This document shows, piece after piece, positions 16,747-25,450 of a stretch of 64,000 bases of DNA (position 1 is the first letter of the stretch; each line of letters opens with the position of its first letter). Source of the stretch: SKPT01 sp040905445. GTDB lineage: Bacteria; Planctomycetota; Phycisphaerae; Phycisphaerales; Phycisphaeraceae. Location of the stretch: assembly GCA_040905445.1 (NCBI GenBank), contig JBBDRN010000042.1, forward strand, positions 19,752-83,751, in the 5' to 3' direction. Under the pieces are notes generated by a model that saw nothing but the letters and a program-made list of their open reading frames with translations, was not told the origin of the DNA and did not search any database. The position numbers and the translations under genes are program-made.

Positions 16747-17820
16747 TTGACACCCAACCCCGCCGACAGCCGATGGGAGCAGCGCTGGCACCCGCTGCGG
16801 CGCGAATGGGTGGTCATCGCCGCGCACCGCGACGATCGGCCATGGTCGGGGCAGCGCGAGGTGGCGGTCGATGAGCGTCCGCCGACGCACGCCCCCGCCT
16901 GCCACCTGTGTCCCGGCAACACGCGCGTAAGTGGCGCGGTTAACGACGCCTACACCGGCGTGTACGTGTTCGACAACGATCACCCGTGCGTCGGGCCGGG
17001 GGCGCCGGTGGACCTCGTGCAGCCGGGCGGGCCTTACGCCGCGAGCCCGGCGACGGGGCTGTCGCGCGTCGTCTGCTACCACCGGCGCCACGACCTGCGG
17101 TTGGCGCAGCTCGATCACGCCGGCGTGGTGCGGCTGCTCGCGACGTGGCAAGAGCAGTACCGCGAGCTGGGCAGCCGGCCCGAGGTCAACCACGTGCTGA
17201 TCTTCGAGAACAACGGCCCGCAGGTCGGCGTCTCGAACCCGCACCCGCACTGCCAGATCTACGCGACCACCTTCGTCTTCCCCACCATCGAGCGCGAAGC
17301 GGCCGCCTGCGCCGCCCACCACGAGCGCACCGGGCGCTCGCTGCTGGGGGACATGATCGACGCGGAGCTTGCCGACGGCCGGCGAATACTCGCCGCACGC
17401 CCGGGCGCGGTGAGCTTCGTGCCGTACTGCGCCCGCTACGCCTGTGAGACGTACGTCGCGCCGCGACGGGCGGTGGCGAGCGTCGCGGAACTGCACGCGG
17501 CCGAGCTCGACGACCTCGCGGCCGCGCTCAAGGACACGCTGACGCGCTACGACAACCTCTGGTCGATGCCGTTGCCCTACGTCATGGCGCTGCACCAGGC
17601 GCCGACGGACGGGCGCGATGACGCCGGCTTTCACTTTCACATCGAGCTGCATCCGCCGCTGCGTCGGCCGAACCTGCTCAAGTTCCTCGCCGGGCCGGAG
17701 ATCGGGGCCGGCGGGTTCATCGCCGACACTTGGCCGGAGGACAAGGCCGCGGAGTTGCGGGCGGTGGCGGGCGACGTGCATTACCTGGACGCGGCGATGA
17801 GCGAGGCGAGCGATGCGTGA
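16747..17820 (+). CDS. galT: Galactose-1-phosphate uridylyltransferase
   Basis: A 357-residue member of the HIT-superfamily GalT family. Zinc-site CHLC is at 52-55, the active-site NPHPHCQ at 164-170 (the second His is the uridylylated nucleophile), and a HFHIELHPP motif lies near the C-terminus. It converts galactose-1-phosphate and UDP-glucose to glucose-1-phosphate and UDP-galactose. I place the start at TTG 16747 because AAGGA precedes it by 8 nt and family N-termini align there. The upstream in-frame ATG lies inside the palindromic repeat. Its stop overlaps the next gene by 8 bases. No galE or galM is present nearby. Confidence 0.88.
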   Translation: MTPNPADSRWEQRWHPLRREWVVIAAHRDDRPWSGQREVAVDERPPTHAPACHLCPGNTRVSGAVNDAYTGVYVFDNDHPCVGPGAPVDLVQPGGPYAASPATGLSRVVCYHRRHDLRLAQLDHAGVVRLLATWQEQYRELGSRPEVNHVLIFENNGPQVGVSNPHPHCQIYATTFVFPTIEREAAACAAHHERTGRSLLGDMIDAELADGRRILAARPGAVSFVPYCARYACETYVAPRRAVASVAELHAAELDDLAAALKDTLTRYDNLWSMPLPYVMALHQAPTDGRDDAGFHFHIELHPPLRRPNLLKFLAGPEIGAGGFIADTWPEDKAAELRAVAGDVHYLDAAMSEASDA

Positions 17821-18850
17821 CGTGGCCGAGCTGATCGAGCCGATCCGCGCGATGCACGAGGCGATCCGCGCCGCCGTCGTGACGCAGTGCGAGCAGCAGA
17901 CGGTCGAGCAACTCGCGGCGGTGGTGACGGAAGAGGGTGATGCGGGTGGTGGAGGCGGAGGTGGGGACACGATCTACGCCGTCGATCGCGTCAGCGAGCA
18001 CGTGCTCGTCGACCACCTCGAGGCGATCGCCGAGCGCGTCCCGCTCATCCTGCTCGCCGAGGGCCTGCCGAGCGATGGCGTCGTGCTCCCTCGCGGCACA
18101 TCGCCCGCCGACGCCATCTACCGCGTGCTGGTCGACCCCATCGACGGGACGCGCGGGCTCATGTATCAGAAGCGCCCGGCGTGGGTGCTCACAGGCGTGG
18201 CGCCCAATCGCGGACCGGCCACGCGACTCCGCGACATCGAGCTGGCGATCCAGACCGAGATCCCCCTCGTCAAGCAGCATCTCTGCGACCAACTCTGGGT
18301 CTGCGGCGACGGCCCGCCCACGGCGCGCCGGCTCAACCGCCTCACGGGCGAACACACGCCGCTGACGCCGCGCCCGTCGCAGGCCACGACCATCGACCAC
18401 GGCTGCGTCAGCTTCGCCCGCTTTTTCCCGGGCGCCCGCGACGTCCTCGCCGCCGTCGACGAGCAGGTCATGCACAGCCTGCTCGGCCAGCAGCCACCCG
18501 GCAAGGCGCTGTGCTTCGAGGACCAGTACGCCTGCACCGGCGGGCAGCTTTACGAACTGATGATGGGCCGCGACCGCGTCATCGCCGACCTGCGCCCGCT
18601 CGTCGCGGACGTGCTGCGCCAGCGCGGCCGCGCCGCCGGCCTTTGCTGTCACCCCTATGACCTGTGCACGCTGCGCATCGCGGAGGCGGCGGGTGTCGTC
18701 GTGACAGACGCGGCCGGGGCGCCGCTCGACGCGCCGCTCAATCTCGAAGCGGACGTGACGTGGGTGGGTTATGCCAACGCTTCGCTGCGCACGGCGTTCG
18801 AGCCGGCGCTGCGCGCGGCCCTGCGCGATCATGGGCTGAATGATGGCTGA
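17813..18850 (+). CDS. Inositol-monophosphatase-family phosphatase
   Basis: A 345-residue protein with the family's DPIDGTR metal motif at 108-114. The C-terminal motif is HPYDLCTLRIAEAAGVVVTDAAG. The first acidic motif (usually GEE) reads AEG here (about 82-84). A run of seven glycines (about 45-51) is inserted next to the EEGD segment, apparently from a G-rich repeat. It overlaps GalT by 8 bases and the next kinase by 11 bases, so the three are made together. A sugar-phosphate substrate is inferred from the operon. The role between GalT and the kinase is unclear. Confidence 0.72.
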   Translation: MRDVAELIEPIRAMHEAIRAAVVTQCEQQTVEQLAAVVTEEGDAGGGGGGGDTIYAVDRVSEHVLVDHLEAIAERVPLILLAEGLPSDGVVLPRGTSPADAIYRVLVDPIDGTRGLMYQKRPAWVLTGVAPNRGPATRLRDIELAIQTEIPLVKQHLCDQLWVCGDGPPTARRLNRLTGEHTPLTPRPSQATTIDHGCVSFARFFPGARDVLAAVDEQVMHSLLGQQPPGKALCFEDQYACTGGQLYELMMGRDRVIADLRPLVADVLRQRGRAAGLCCHPYDLCTLRIAEAAGVVVTDAAGAPLDAPLNLEADVTWVGYANASLRTAFEPALRAALRDHGLNDG

Positions 18851-20276
18851 GGATTTGACGCAGTTCGTGAGCTGGCTGGGCGATCTGCCGCGCCGTGGCG
18901 GCGCACTCGCCACGTGGTTCGACGCCGACGCGCCGGTGTACGCGGCCCGCGCGCCCGGCCGGCTGGACGTGATGGGCGGCATCGCCGACTACTCGGGGTC
19001 GCTGGTGCTGCAGATGCCGATCGCCGAGGCCGCGTGCTGCGCGGTGCAATGCAACGACACCGGCCACTTCGACGCCGCAACCATCGACGCCGACACCCCC
19101 GCCACACATTACTTCAGCGCCCCGGCCGCGCTGCTCGCCGACGACCTCGGCGCCATCGCCGTCGCGCTCGCCACGCACGATGCCGGCGACTGGGGGGCGT
19201 ACCTGCTCGGCCCGGTCGCCGCGCTGCTGCACCACACCGGCGCGCCCCCGCCTCGCGGCATGCGCGTGCTGCTGCGCTCGCACGTGCCCGCGGGCAAGGG
19301 CGTCAGCTCGTCCGCGGCCATCGAGGTCGCCACCGCCCGCGCCGCCGCCGCCGCGCTCGGCTGCGAGATCGGCGGCCACGCGCTGGCGCTCTGCTGCCAG
19401 GCCGCGGAGAACCGCGTCGCCCGCGCCCCCTGCGGCGTGATGGATCAGCTCGCCGCCACGCTCGGCCGCGAAGGCGAACTGCTGGCGATCCTCTGTCAGC
19501 CGGCCGAGGTGCTTGGCCACTGTCGCGTGCCCGAGCCGTGGCGCGTCTGGGGCGTCGACTCGGGCGTGCGCCACGCGGTCAGCGGAGCGGACTATGGCCA
19601 GGTGCGTGCGGCCGCGTTCATGGGCTACCGCTACATCGCCGGGGCAGCGGGGCTCCGCGTGACGCCCCTCGCCCCCGGGCGCGTGCGCATCGACGACCCG
19701 CGCTGGCACGGCCACGTCGCCAACGTCACGCCCAGCGAGTATGAGACGTGCTTCCGTGACGCGGTGCCGGCGCAGGTGACCGGCCGCGCGTTCCTCGATG
19801 CGATGCATGGCACGACGGACGAGCTGGTGCCCATCGACCCGGCGACGACCTACGCCGTGCGGCAGGCGGTGGCGCACCCGATCCACGAGCACCACCGCGT
19901 GCGGCTCTTTGCTGCGCTGCTGCAAGCGCCGACGATGCCCGAAACCCCCCAACTCCTCGGCGAGCTGATGTACCAGTCACACGCCAGCTACTCCGCGTGC
20001 GGGCTCGGCTCGGACGCGACGGACGCGATCGTCCGGCAGGTGCGCGACGCCGGCGCGGCTGTAGGGCTCTACGGCGCCAAGATCACCGGCGGCGGCAGCG
20101 GCGGGACGGTCGCCGTGCTCGGGCATCGCGACGCCGAGCCGGCGGTGCGCCGCATCGCGGCCGCCGGCCGGGGCGCGGGCCCGGGCGGGGGCGACCTGCC
20201 GCGGCGCGTGTTCGTCGGCTCGTCGGACGGGGCGATGGCCGTGCCCGTCGTGCGCACGCGAGCAGGCAGAGGGTAG
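18840..20276 (+). CDS. GHMP sugar kinase with L-arabinokinase-like signature
   Basis: A 478-residue GHMP-family kinase. The substrate motif reads APGRLDVMGGIADYSGS (38-54) where galactokinase has GRxNxIGEHxDY. As I recall, the GRLDVMGGIADYSGS form is that of plant L-arabinokinase. The ATP motif is HVPAGKGVSSSAA (148-160), CGVMDQLAAT is near 198, and the third motif is AKITGGGSGGTVAVL near 415. It phosphorylates a sugar at C1, either galactose or arabinose, to feed GalT. Two adjacent ATGs begin at 18840, overlapping the upstream gene. The C-terminus is extended by Gly/Arg-rich sequence. Confidence 0.8.
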   Translation: MMAEDLTQFVSWLGDLPRRGGALATWFDADAPVYAARAPGRLDVMGGIADYSGSLVLQMPIAEAACCAVQCNDTGHFDAATIDADTPATHYFSAPAALLADDLGAIAVALATHDAGDWGAYLLGPVAALLHHTGAPPPRGMRVLLRSHVPAGKGVSSSAAIEVATARAAAAALGCEIGGHALALCCQAAENRVARAPCGVMDQLAATLGREGELLAILCQPAEVLGHCRVPEPWRVWGVDSGVRHAVSGADYGQVRAAAFMGYRYIAGAAGLRVTPLAPGRVRIDDPRWHGHVANVTPSEYETCFRDAVPAQVTGRAFLDAMHGTTDELVPIDPATTYAVRQAVAHPIHEHHRVRLFAALLQAPTMPETPQLLGELMYQSHASYSACGLGSDATDAIVRQVRDAGAAVGLYGAKITGGGSGGTVAVLGHRDAEPAVRRIAAAGRGAGPGGGDLPRRVFVGSSDGAMAVPVVRTRAGRG

Positions 20277-20279
20277 ACT
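20274..20279 (+). promoter_or_regulatory. Candidate -10 inside the kinase stop codon
   Basis: TAGACT begins at the kinase stop codon (TAG 20274-20276), 68 bp before the ATG of the isomerase gene at 20348. Internal promoter is possible; no -35 was seen. Confidence 0.2.
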
Positions 20280-20347
20280 GCGGGGGCCGCGAAGCCGCGG
20301 CGCGCCGTGCGGCGTGTCGGCCGCGTCACCCGTTAGGAGAGGCCACG

Positions 20348-21190
20348 ATGAAGTTGAGTTTCATGACGCTTGGTTGCCCGAAGTGGGATCTGGACACGAT
20401 CTGCCGGCAGGGCCAGACCAACGGCTTCGACGCCGTCGATCTGCGCGGCTATCTCGACGAGCTCGACGTCACGAGACTCCCCGCGTTCACGACGGGCGCG
20501 GCGGCGACGCGGCGCCAGCTCGGCGACGCCGGCCTCGCCGTCAGCGGGATCAGCTCCAGTATCAGCGTCTGCGACGACGCCAAGCGGCAGGCCAACCTCG
20601 ACGAGGCGCGGCGCACGATCGACGTCGCCCGCGCGTTCGCCGCGCCCCACGTGCGCGTCTTCGGCAACGGCGACGTGCCGGCGATCGGCCACGACGCCGC
20701 CGCGAAGATCGGTCTCGAGACGATGCACCAAATCCTCGCCCTCGACGGCGCCGGTGAGCTCAAGTGGGTCTTCGAGACCCACGACCACTGGATGCGCGGC
20801 GCCGACTGCGCCCGCCTGCTCGACGGCATCCCCCTGCCAGCCTTCGGCGCGCTGTGGGACATGGGCCACACCGCCCGCGTCGGCGGCGAGCAGCCGCACG
20901 AGACATACGAGCACCTGCGGGGCCGGGTGTACTACACGCACGTCAAGGACGCCGTGCACGACCCGGCGCATCCGCAGGCGATGAAGGACGGGTGGCGCTA
21001 CGTCCCGCCGGGCCAGGGCGAGCTGCCGCTGGCGGCGTCGATCCGGCTTCTCGCCGACCATGGGTACGACGGCTACCTCGTTTTCGAGCATGAGAAGCGG
21101 TGGCACCCCGACCTGCCCGAGCCGGAGGACGCGCTGCCGGCGTTCGCGCAGTGGGCGCGGCAGACGCTCGCGGCGATGGCGGAAGCCTGA
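20348..21190 (+). CDS. Sugar-phosphate isomerase/epimerase (xylose-isomerase-like TIM barrel)
   Basis: A 280-residue TIM-barrel protein of the AP_endonuc_2 superfamily. It begins MKLSFMTLGCPKWDLDTIC and carries ETHDHW, WDMGH, YTHVKDA and YLVFEHEK, giving the Glu/His/Asp metal set of sugar epimerases/isomerases such as IolE or IolI relatives. SD AGGAG sits 8 bases before the ATG. It follows the kinase after a 71-bp gap. The substrate is not readable. Confidence 0.8.
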   Translation: MKLSFMTLGCPKWDLDTICRQGQTNGFDAVDLRGYLDELDVTRLPAFTTGAAATRRQLGDAGLAVSGISSSISVCDDAKRQANLDEARRTIDVARAFAAPHVRVFGNGDVPAIGHDAAAKIGLETMHQILALDGAGELKWVFETHDHWMRGADCARLLDGIPLPAFGALWDMGHTARVGGEQPHETYEHLRGRVYYTHVKDAVHDPAHPQAMKDGWRYVPPGQGELPLAASIRLLADHGYDGYLVFEHEKRWHPDLPEPEDALPAFAQWARQTLAAMAEA

Positions 21191-21215
21191 GGCTCGATTC
21201 GTGCCAGGGGCAGCG

Positions 21216-22649
21216 ATGAGCCGCGATGTCATGGAGACCTGCATGTTGTGCATCGGCCGATTCGTGGGCGTCGCCGGGGCAGGCATCGCGCTCGGCGCGG
21301 GTGCCGCCGTGGCCGACCCGTGGCTGGAGCAGCCGGCGACGATCCCGGGCAACTGGACCTGGCGGGCCGACCCCCTGCCGCCGCTGGAGACGGTCGTCGA
21401 CCGCGTGCGGCCGGCGGTGCCGGTCTATGGCCTGTACACGTGGGGCGGGGAGTACCTGACCCACCGCCAAAGCATCGCGGACGTCGGCTGGACGAGCATC
21501 CGCATGGGCGGACGCATCGAAGACGACACCATGTTCGCCCTGGTGGAGGACGGCCTCGACGTCGTCCACACGCTCGGCGGCGAGCGCCGCGACCAGTTCG
21601 ACTCCGACGAAGCCTTTCTCGCCGCTTACCACCAGAGCGTCGTTGACACGCTCCACCGCTACGGCCCCGGCGGCGCGTTCTTCGACGACCACCCCAACAC
21701 GCCGCGGCGCCCCATCACGCAGGTGAACATCTGGAACGAGCCGAACTTCCACTACATGATCCCCGACGACCCGGACCGCCCGCGGCCGGAGGTGGAGGCC
21801 GAGCGCGAGGCCCTCTACGCGAAGCTGCTGCCCGCGACGTATGAGTTGATCAAGCACGAGTGGCCGGACGTGATGGTCGTCGGCTTCTCCGCCGGCGGGG
21901 CGGGCGCGGGCGATCGGCGCTGGATCCAGAACGTCCACGAGCAGAGCGACGCCGTCGCGGACGCTTACGACGCCGTGAGCACGCAGCCGTACATCGACCC
22001 CGCGCCGCCCGAGGCGCACAGCGTGCGCGGCTGGGGCAGCTACTCGATCGCGCAGGGCGTGGCGACCATTCGCCAGACGCTCGCGGCGTTCGGCCGGGCC
22101 GACGCGCCGCTCTGGTTCACCGAGATCGGCTGGGCGATCTCGCAGGAGGCCGGCGGACGCTTCGCGATGAACCGCGACGCCCACGCGACGCCGGAGCTTC
22201 AGGCCGCGTACGTCACCCGTCTCTACGCGCTGGCGATGCGCCTCGGCGTCGAGCGCGTCCACATCATGTTCGCCACCGATACCGACGGCTACAACGGCGG
22301 GTTCTTCCTGCCCGGCGGCACGTGGCGACCGTCGGCCCACGCGGTCCGGCACATGATCGAGCGCATGCCTCAACCCCGGCTCACCGGCGCCGTCAGCGAC
22401 GGCGACGAGGGCTATTACGCCTACCTCTTCTCGCCGGGGGCCGATCGCGACGACACCGTGCTCATGGCGTGGAACGTCGCCGGGCCACGCACCGTCAAGG
22501 TGCACATCGACGGCGTCGGCACGGTCGCCGGCTACGACATGCTCGGCCACGAGCGCACGCTGACGATCCGCGACGGCGTGCTCGAACTGGAGATCGGGCC
22601 CTATCCCGTTTACGTGACGGTCCCGGCGGCGACGACGGTGCGGGAGTGA
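21216..22649 (+). CDS. Secreted GH clan-A glycosidase-like protein
   Basis: A 477-residue protein with a signal peptide (hydrophobic FVGVAGAGIALGAGAAVA, cleavage near ADPW). NIWNEPNF (acid/base Glu about 175) and LWFTEIGW (nucleophile Glu about 303) match GH clan-A enzymes such as GH39/GH5-type beta-glycosidases. The C-terminal region from about 375 is a beta-sandwich-like domain. SD AGGGG is 5 bases before the ATG. It follows the isomerase by 25 bp, so it may be in the same operon. The exact GH family is not identified. Confidence 0.75.
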   Translation: MSRDVMETCMLCIGRFVGVAGAGIALGAGAAVADPWLEQPATIPGNWTWRADPLPPLETVVDRVRPAVPVYGLYTWGGEYLTHRQSIADVGWTSIRMGGRIEDDTMFALVEDGLDVVHTLGGERRDQFDSDEAFLAAYHQSVVDTLHRYGPGGAFFDDHPNTPRRPITQVNIWNEPNFHYMIPDDPDRPRPEVEAEREALYAKLLPATYELIKHEWPDVMVVGFSAGGAGAGDRRWIQNVHEQSDAVADAYDAVSTQPYIDPAPPEAHSVRGWGSYSIAQGVATIRQTLAAFGRADAPLWFTEIGWAISQEAGGRFAMNRDAHATPELQAAYVTRLYALAMRLGVERVHIMFATDTDGYNGGFFLPGGTWRPSAHAVRHMIERMPQPRLTGAVSDGDEGYYAYLFSPGADRDDTVLMAWNVAGPRTVKVHIDGVGTVAGYDMLGHERTLTIRDGVLELEIGPYPVYVTVPAATTVRE

Positions 22650-22696
22650 CCGGGAGCATGCCTGACGCATGGTTCGCCGGGCCATGTTGACGGCGA

Positions 22697-22702
22697 TATG
22701 AT
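22697..22702 (+). promoter_or_regulatory. Candidate -10 upstream of the secreted 888-residue protein
   Basis: TATGAT lies 51 bp before the ATG at 22754. Confidence 0.3.
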
Positions 22703-22753
22703 TGGCGACGTGCGATGCGCACCGGAGCTCGATATTTGAACGCGGAGGTTGCC

Positions 22754-25420
22754 ATGCGTATTACCATGTTGGGTTTGATGGTCGCGACCGCAATGTGCTG
22801 GCCCGCCGAGGTGCGGAGCGAGGTGGCGTGGGAGGACGTGCTCAATGTCAAGCGCGAGACGCTCGTGATCACCGCGCGCAACGCGGTCGAGCAGCAGCGC
22901 CGCGGCAGTCTGCCGAGCGTGCCCGTTGCCGCCACGTGGTCCGGCATGGGCAACGTGGAGGTCGAGGCCAGCGACGAGTGGGACGCCGACGGCGACGGCA
23001 TGAGCCAGCGCATCCGCGTTCGCGACATCGGCGGCAGCTCCAGCCACGTTGACATCGCCCACCGCATCCAGATCCGCTTCGACGAGCCGATCAACGTGCT
23101 GGAGACGGGCACCGGCTTCGCCTTGTCGGTCAACGCCCCCGACGGGCTGTCGCCCGACCTGCGCGTCGGCGTGCGGCTCAAGATCGAGGGCGAGGACGAC
23201 GACCCGGTCATCTTCCCCGACACGCCCATCGTCCACCGCTTCGGCGACAACCCGCACCTCGTCTACTTCGACCTCGGCTACATCTTCGACCACAGCGTGC
23301 GCCCCATGCAGGTGCCGCCGCGCGAGTATTTCGAGAGCGTCGTGGGCCTCGAGCTCACCCTCGTCCACAAGCGGCTGCCCGTCAGCAACGCACGGATCGG
23401 CTCGGCGTCGGGCTCCTTCCACCTCGACGGCCTGGCGGTCGTCGACTGGTTCGACGGCTCGTACGACAACGCCCGCTTCCCCGACGCCGACACGCCCAAC
23501 GGCAACTACCCGATCGTCGCCCAGGGCCGCACACAGCAGGTCGCGCTCATCGCCGCGAAGTTCGGCGGCGAGCCAGGCATCGCCTCCGCCGTCCGCGCCA
23601 TGGACATGATGGCCCGCATCCAGTCGTGGGACGGCTCGTGGCCCGAGATGCGCACGCGCATGCAGGGCGAGTGGACGCACGGCATGATCATGGCCGACCT
23701 CGCCCGCGCGCTCCGCCACATGCGCGACGAGAACCGTCCCGAGCTCGACGAAGCGGTCACCGTGCGCCACTGGGAGATGACGCGCGACGAGCTTTACGAG
23801 CAGATGCTCTACCGCTCGGCCCTCAGCCGCTCGCCCGGCGGCGTCAGCGACTACGACGACAGCTACCTCAGCCGCGGCGGCGCGCTGACCTCCGGCGCCA
23901 ACCGCCCGATGACCTTCGCGCTGGGCCAGCACCTGATCGCCCAGGTCCTCACCGACGAGAGCCGCAAGCAGCACGTGATGACCGAGTACGACGCCAACGT
24001 CGACGCGATCCTCGCCGCCCAGGGCGTGACGGCCGGCGGCTGGCCGATCTTCGGCGAAGGCAACCGCTACGGCGGCGACGGCCTGCACTGGGACTCGGGC
24101 TACTCCACCGACCACGTCGCGATCATGGTCAACGCCAGCCGGGCGACCGATGACCCGCGCTGGGGCGAGATGATCCGCAACTGGCAGACCGTGCTCGAAG
24201 CCATGATGCTGCCCGACGGCCGCCGCATCGACAGCGGGCTCAGCGAGCGCGGCGGCAACAGCCCCAGCGGGCTCAAGTCGGCCGACATCCTCTTCCAGGA
24301 AGCGATGCGCCACGACGCCCCGATGATGGCTCAATGGGGCGCGAACGTATCGCGCGAGCTTTGGAGCCAGTGGCCCGAGGGCCCCACGCTCTGGACCGGC
24401 GCGCGGTACATGCGCGGCTACGGGCTCGGCGCGTTCCTCACCTGGCAGGTCTACGACATGGTCGACGACCCCCAGCCGCGCGACCTCGGCATCGTCTTCC
24501 CGCGCCAGTGGCCGGTGTGGACCGCCGACTGGATCAACAAGGATGGCCGGCAGGTGCGCACGTCGCAGCTTCTCGTTGGGCCGGCGGGCATGGTCAACAC
24601 CTTCGAATGGGAAGTCGGTCAGTACCCGCGGATCACCGCGGTGCCTGTCATGCCGCGCGCCACGGGCGGCGCCGCCGTGGAGCTGCAGCCGATCGCGTAC
24701 GAGGGCGACGTGCAGAGCCTGTCGAGCGACGTGCAGCCGACGATCGCCACCGGGCCTGTCGACGGCGAGGCGGGCGCGGGCCAGCCGATGGCCGACGACG
24801 CGGCCGCGCTGACGCTTGATGGGCCGACGCAGGTCGAGATCACCGCCGAGGACGTGACGATCCGCTTCAACGCGATCCCGCGCGGCGACGGCCCGGCCGA
24901 GCTGACCGTGCGCATGCTGCGCGGCGTCGAGGCGTACGAGCACGAGTTCGCCGAGGCGGAGGTCGCCGACGCCGGCTGGGAGCGGCCGGGCATGAACCTC
25001 GCCGACCCCGCCACGGGCACGCGCGTCAACGCCATCAACTGCTACCCCAACAGCGACCACCCGATCGGCAACGCGCTCGACGGCAGCCACCACACCAACT
25101 GGCTGATCGGCCAGTTCCTGCCTGGCAGTGGTGTGCGCTTCACGTTCGAGCGCGAGGCCACGCTCGACAAGCTCGTCATCGCCCAGGGCGACTGGAACGA
25201 CCGCTTCCATCTCGCGAAGCAAGTCACCGTCCGCCTCGCCGACGGCACGGAGAAGCAGTTGAGCCTCGAGCAGGCGCCGGGCGAGCAGGTGGAGCTGGAC
25301 CTCGAAGGCATCCGCAGCGACAGCCTGACGATCATGGTCGACGAGGTCTACGAGCGCGAGGACAATGCCGGCAACGCCGGGGCGTGGCGGCATATCGAGA
25401 TCCTGACCGGCGGCGAGTGA
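22754..25420 (+). CDS. Large secreted glycan-active protein with C-terminal discoidin-like module
   Basis: An 888-residue protein with a signal peptide (MRITMLGLMVATAMCW). Residues about 30-240 look like a beta-rich module. Residues about 260-640 have helical-repeat features with WDGSWPEM, GWPIFGEGNRYGGDG and HWDSGYSTDH, suggestive of an (alpha/alpha) toroid as in polysaccharide lyases or GH families. Residues about 760-888 resemble an F5/8 type C (discoidin) fold: NALDGSHHTNWLIGQ and VRFTFEREATLDKLVIAQ. SD GGAGG precedes the ATG. I do not recognise the catalytic family. Its place after the galactoside genes hints at polysaccharide processing. Confidence 0.62.
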   Translation: MRITMLGLMVATAMCWPAEVRSEVAWEDVLNVKRETLVITARNAVEQQRRGSLPSVPVAATWSGMGNVEVEASDEWDADGDGMSQRIRVRDIGGSSSHVDIAHRIQIRFDEPINVLETGTGFALSVNAPDGLSPDLRVGVRLKIEGEDDDPVIFPDTPIVHRFGDNPHLVYFDLGYIFDHSVRPMQVPPREYFESVVGLELTLVHKRLPVSNARIGSASGSFHLDGLAVVDWFDGSYDNARFPDADTPNGNYPIVAQGRTQQVALIAAKFGGEPGIASAVRAMDMMARIQSWDGSWPEMRTRMQGEWTHGMIMADLARALRHMRDENRPELDEAVTVRHWEMTRDELYEQMLYRSALSRSPGGVSDYDDSYLSRGGALTSGANRPMTFALGQHLIAQVLTDESRKQHVMTEYDANVDAILAAQGVTAGGWPIFGEGNRYGGDGLHWDSGYSTDHVAIMVNASRATDDPRWGEMIRNWQTVLEAMMLPDGRRIDSGLSERGGNSPSGLKSADILFQEAMRHDAPMMAQWGANVSRELWSQWPEGPTLWTGARYMRGYGLGAFLTWQVYDMVDDPQPRDLGIVFPRQWPVWTADWINKDGRQVRTSQLLVGPAGMVNTFEWEVGQYPRITAVPVMPRATGGAAVELQPIAYEGDVQSLSSDVQPTIATGPVDGEAGAGQPMADDAAALTLDGPTQVEITAEDVTIRFNAIPRGDGPAELTVRMLRGVEAYEHEFAEAEVADAGWERPGMNLADPATGTRVNAINCYPNSDHPIGNALDGSHHTNWLIGQFLPGSGVRFTFEREATLDKLVIAQGDWNDRFHLAKQVTVRLADGTEKQLSLEQAPGEQVELDLEGIRSDSLTIMVDEVYEREDNAGNAGAWRHIEILTGGE

Positions 25421-25435
25421 GGCACCGTCGCGTCG

Positions 25436-25450
25436 CGGGGCTGCGCCCCG
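25436..25450. terminator. Short hairpin between convergent genes
   Basis: CGGGGC, loop TGC, GCCCCG; 15 bp between the stop of the secreted protein and the stop of the VOC dioxygenase. No T-run; a shared terminator is likely. Confidence 0.45.

Noticed and set aside
14960..16753. 598-codon N-terminal extension of the sulfatase frame
   Set aside because: It is antisense to the GH4 gene. The sulfatase family start KPNILFIFSDQQ is at 14959 with a good Shine-Dalgarno.
22610..25393. Minus-strand frame of about 927 codons opposite the secreted protein
   Set aside because: Val/Ala/Asp/His-biased shadow with no signal or domain; the plus-strand protein has SD, signal peptide and folded domains.
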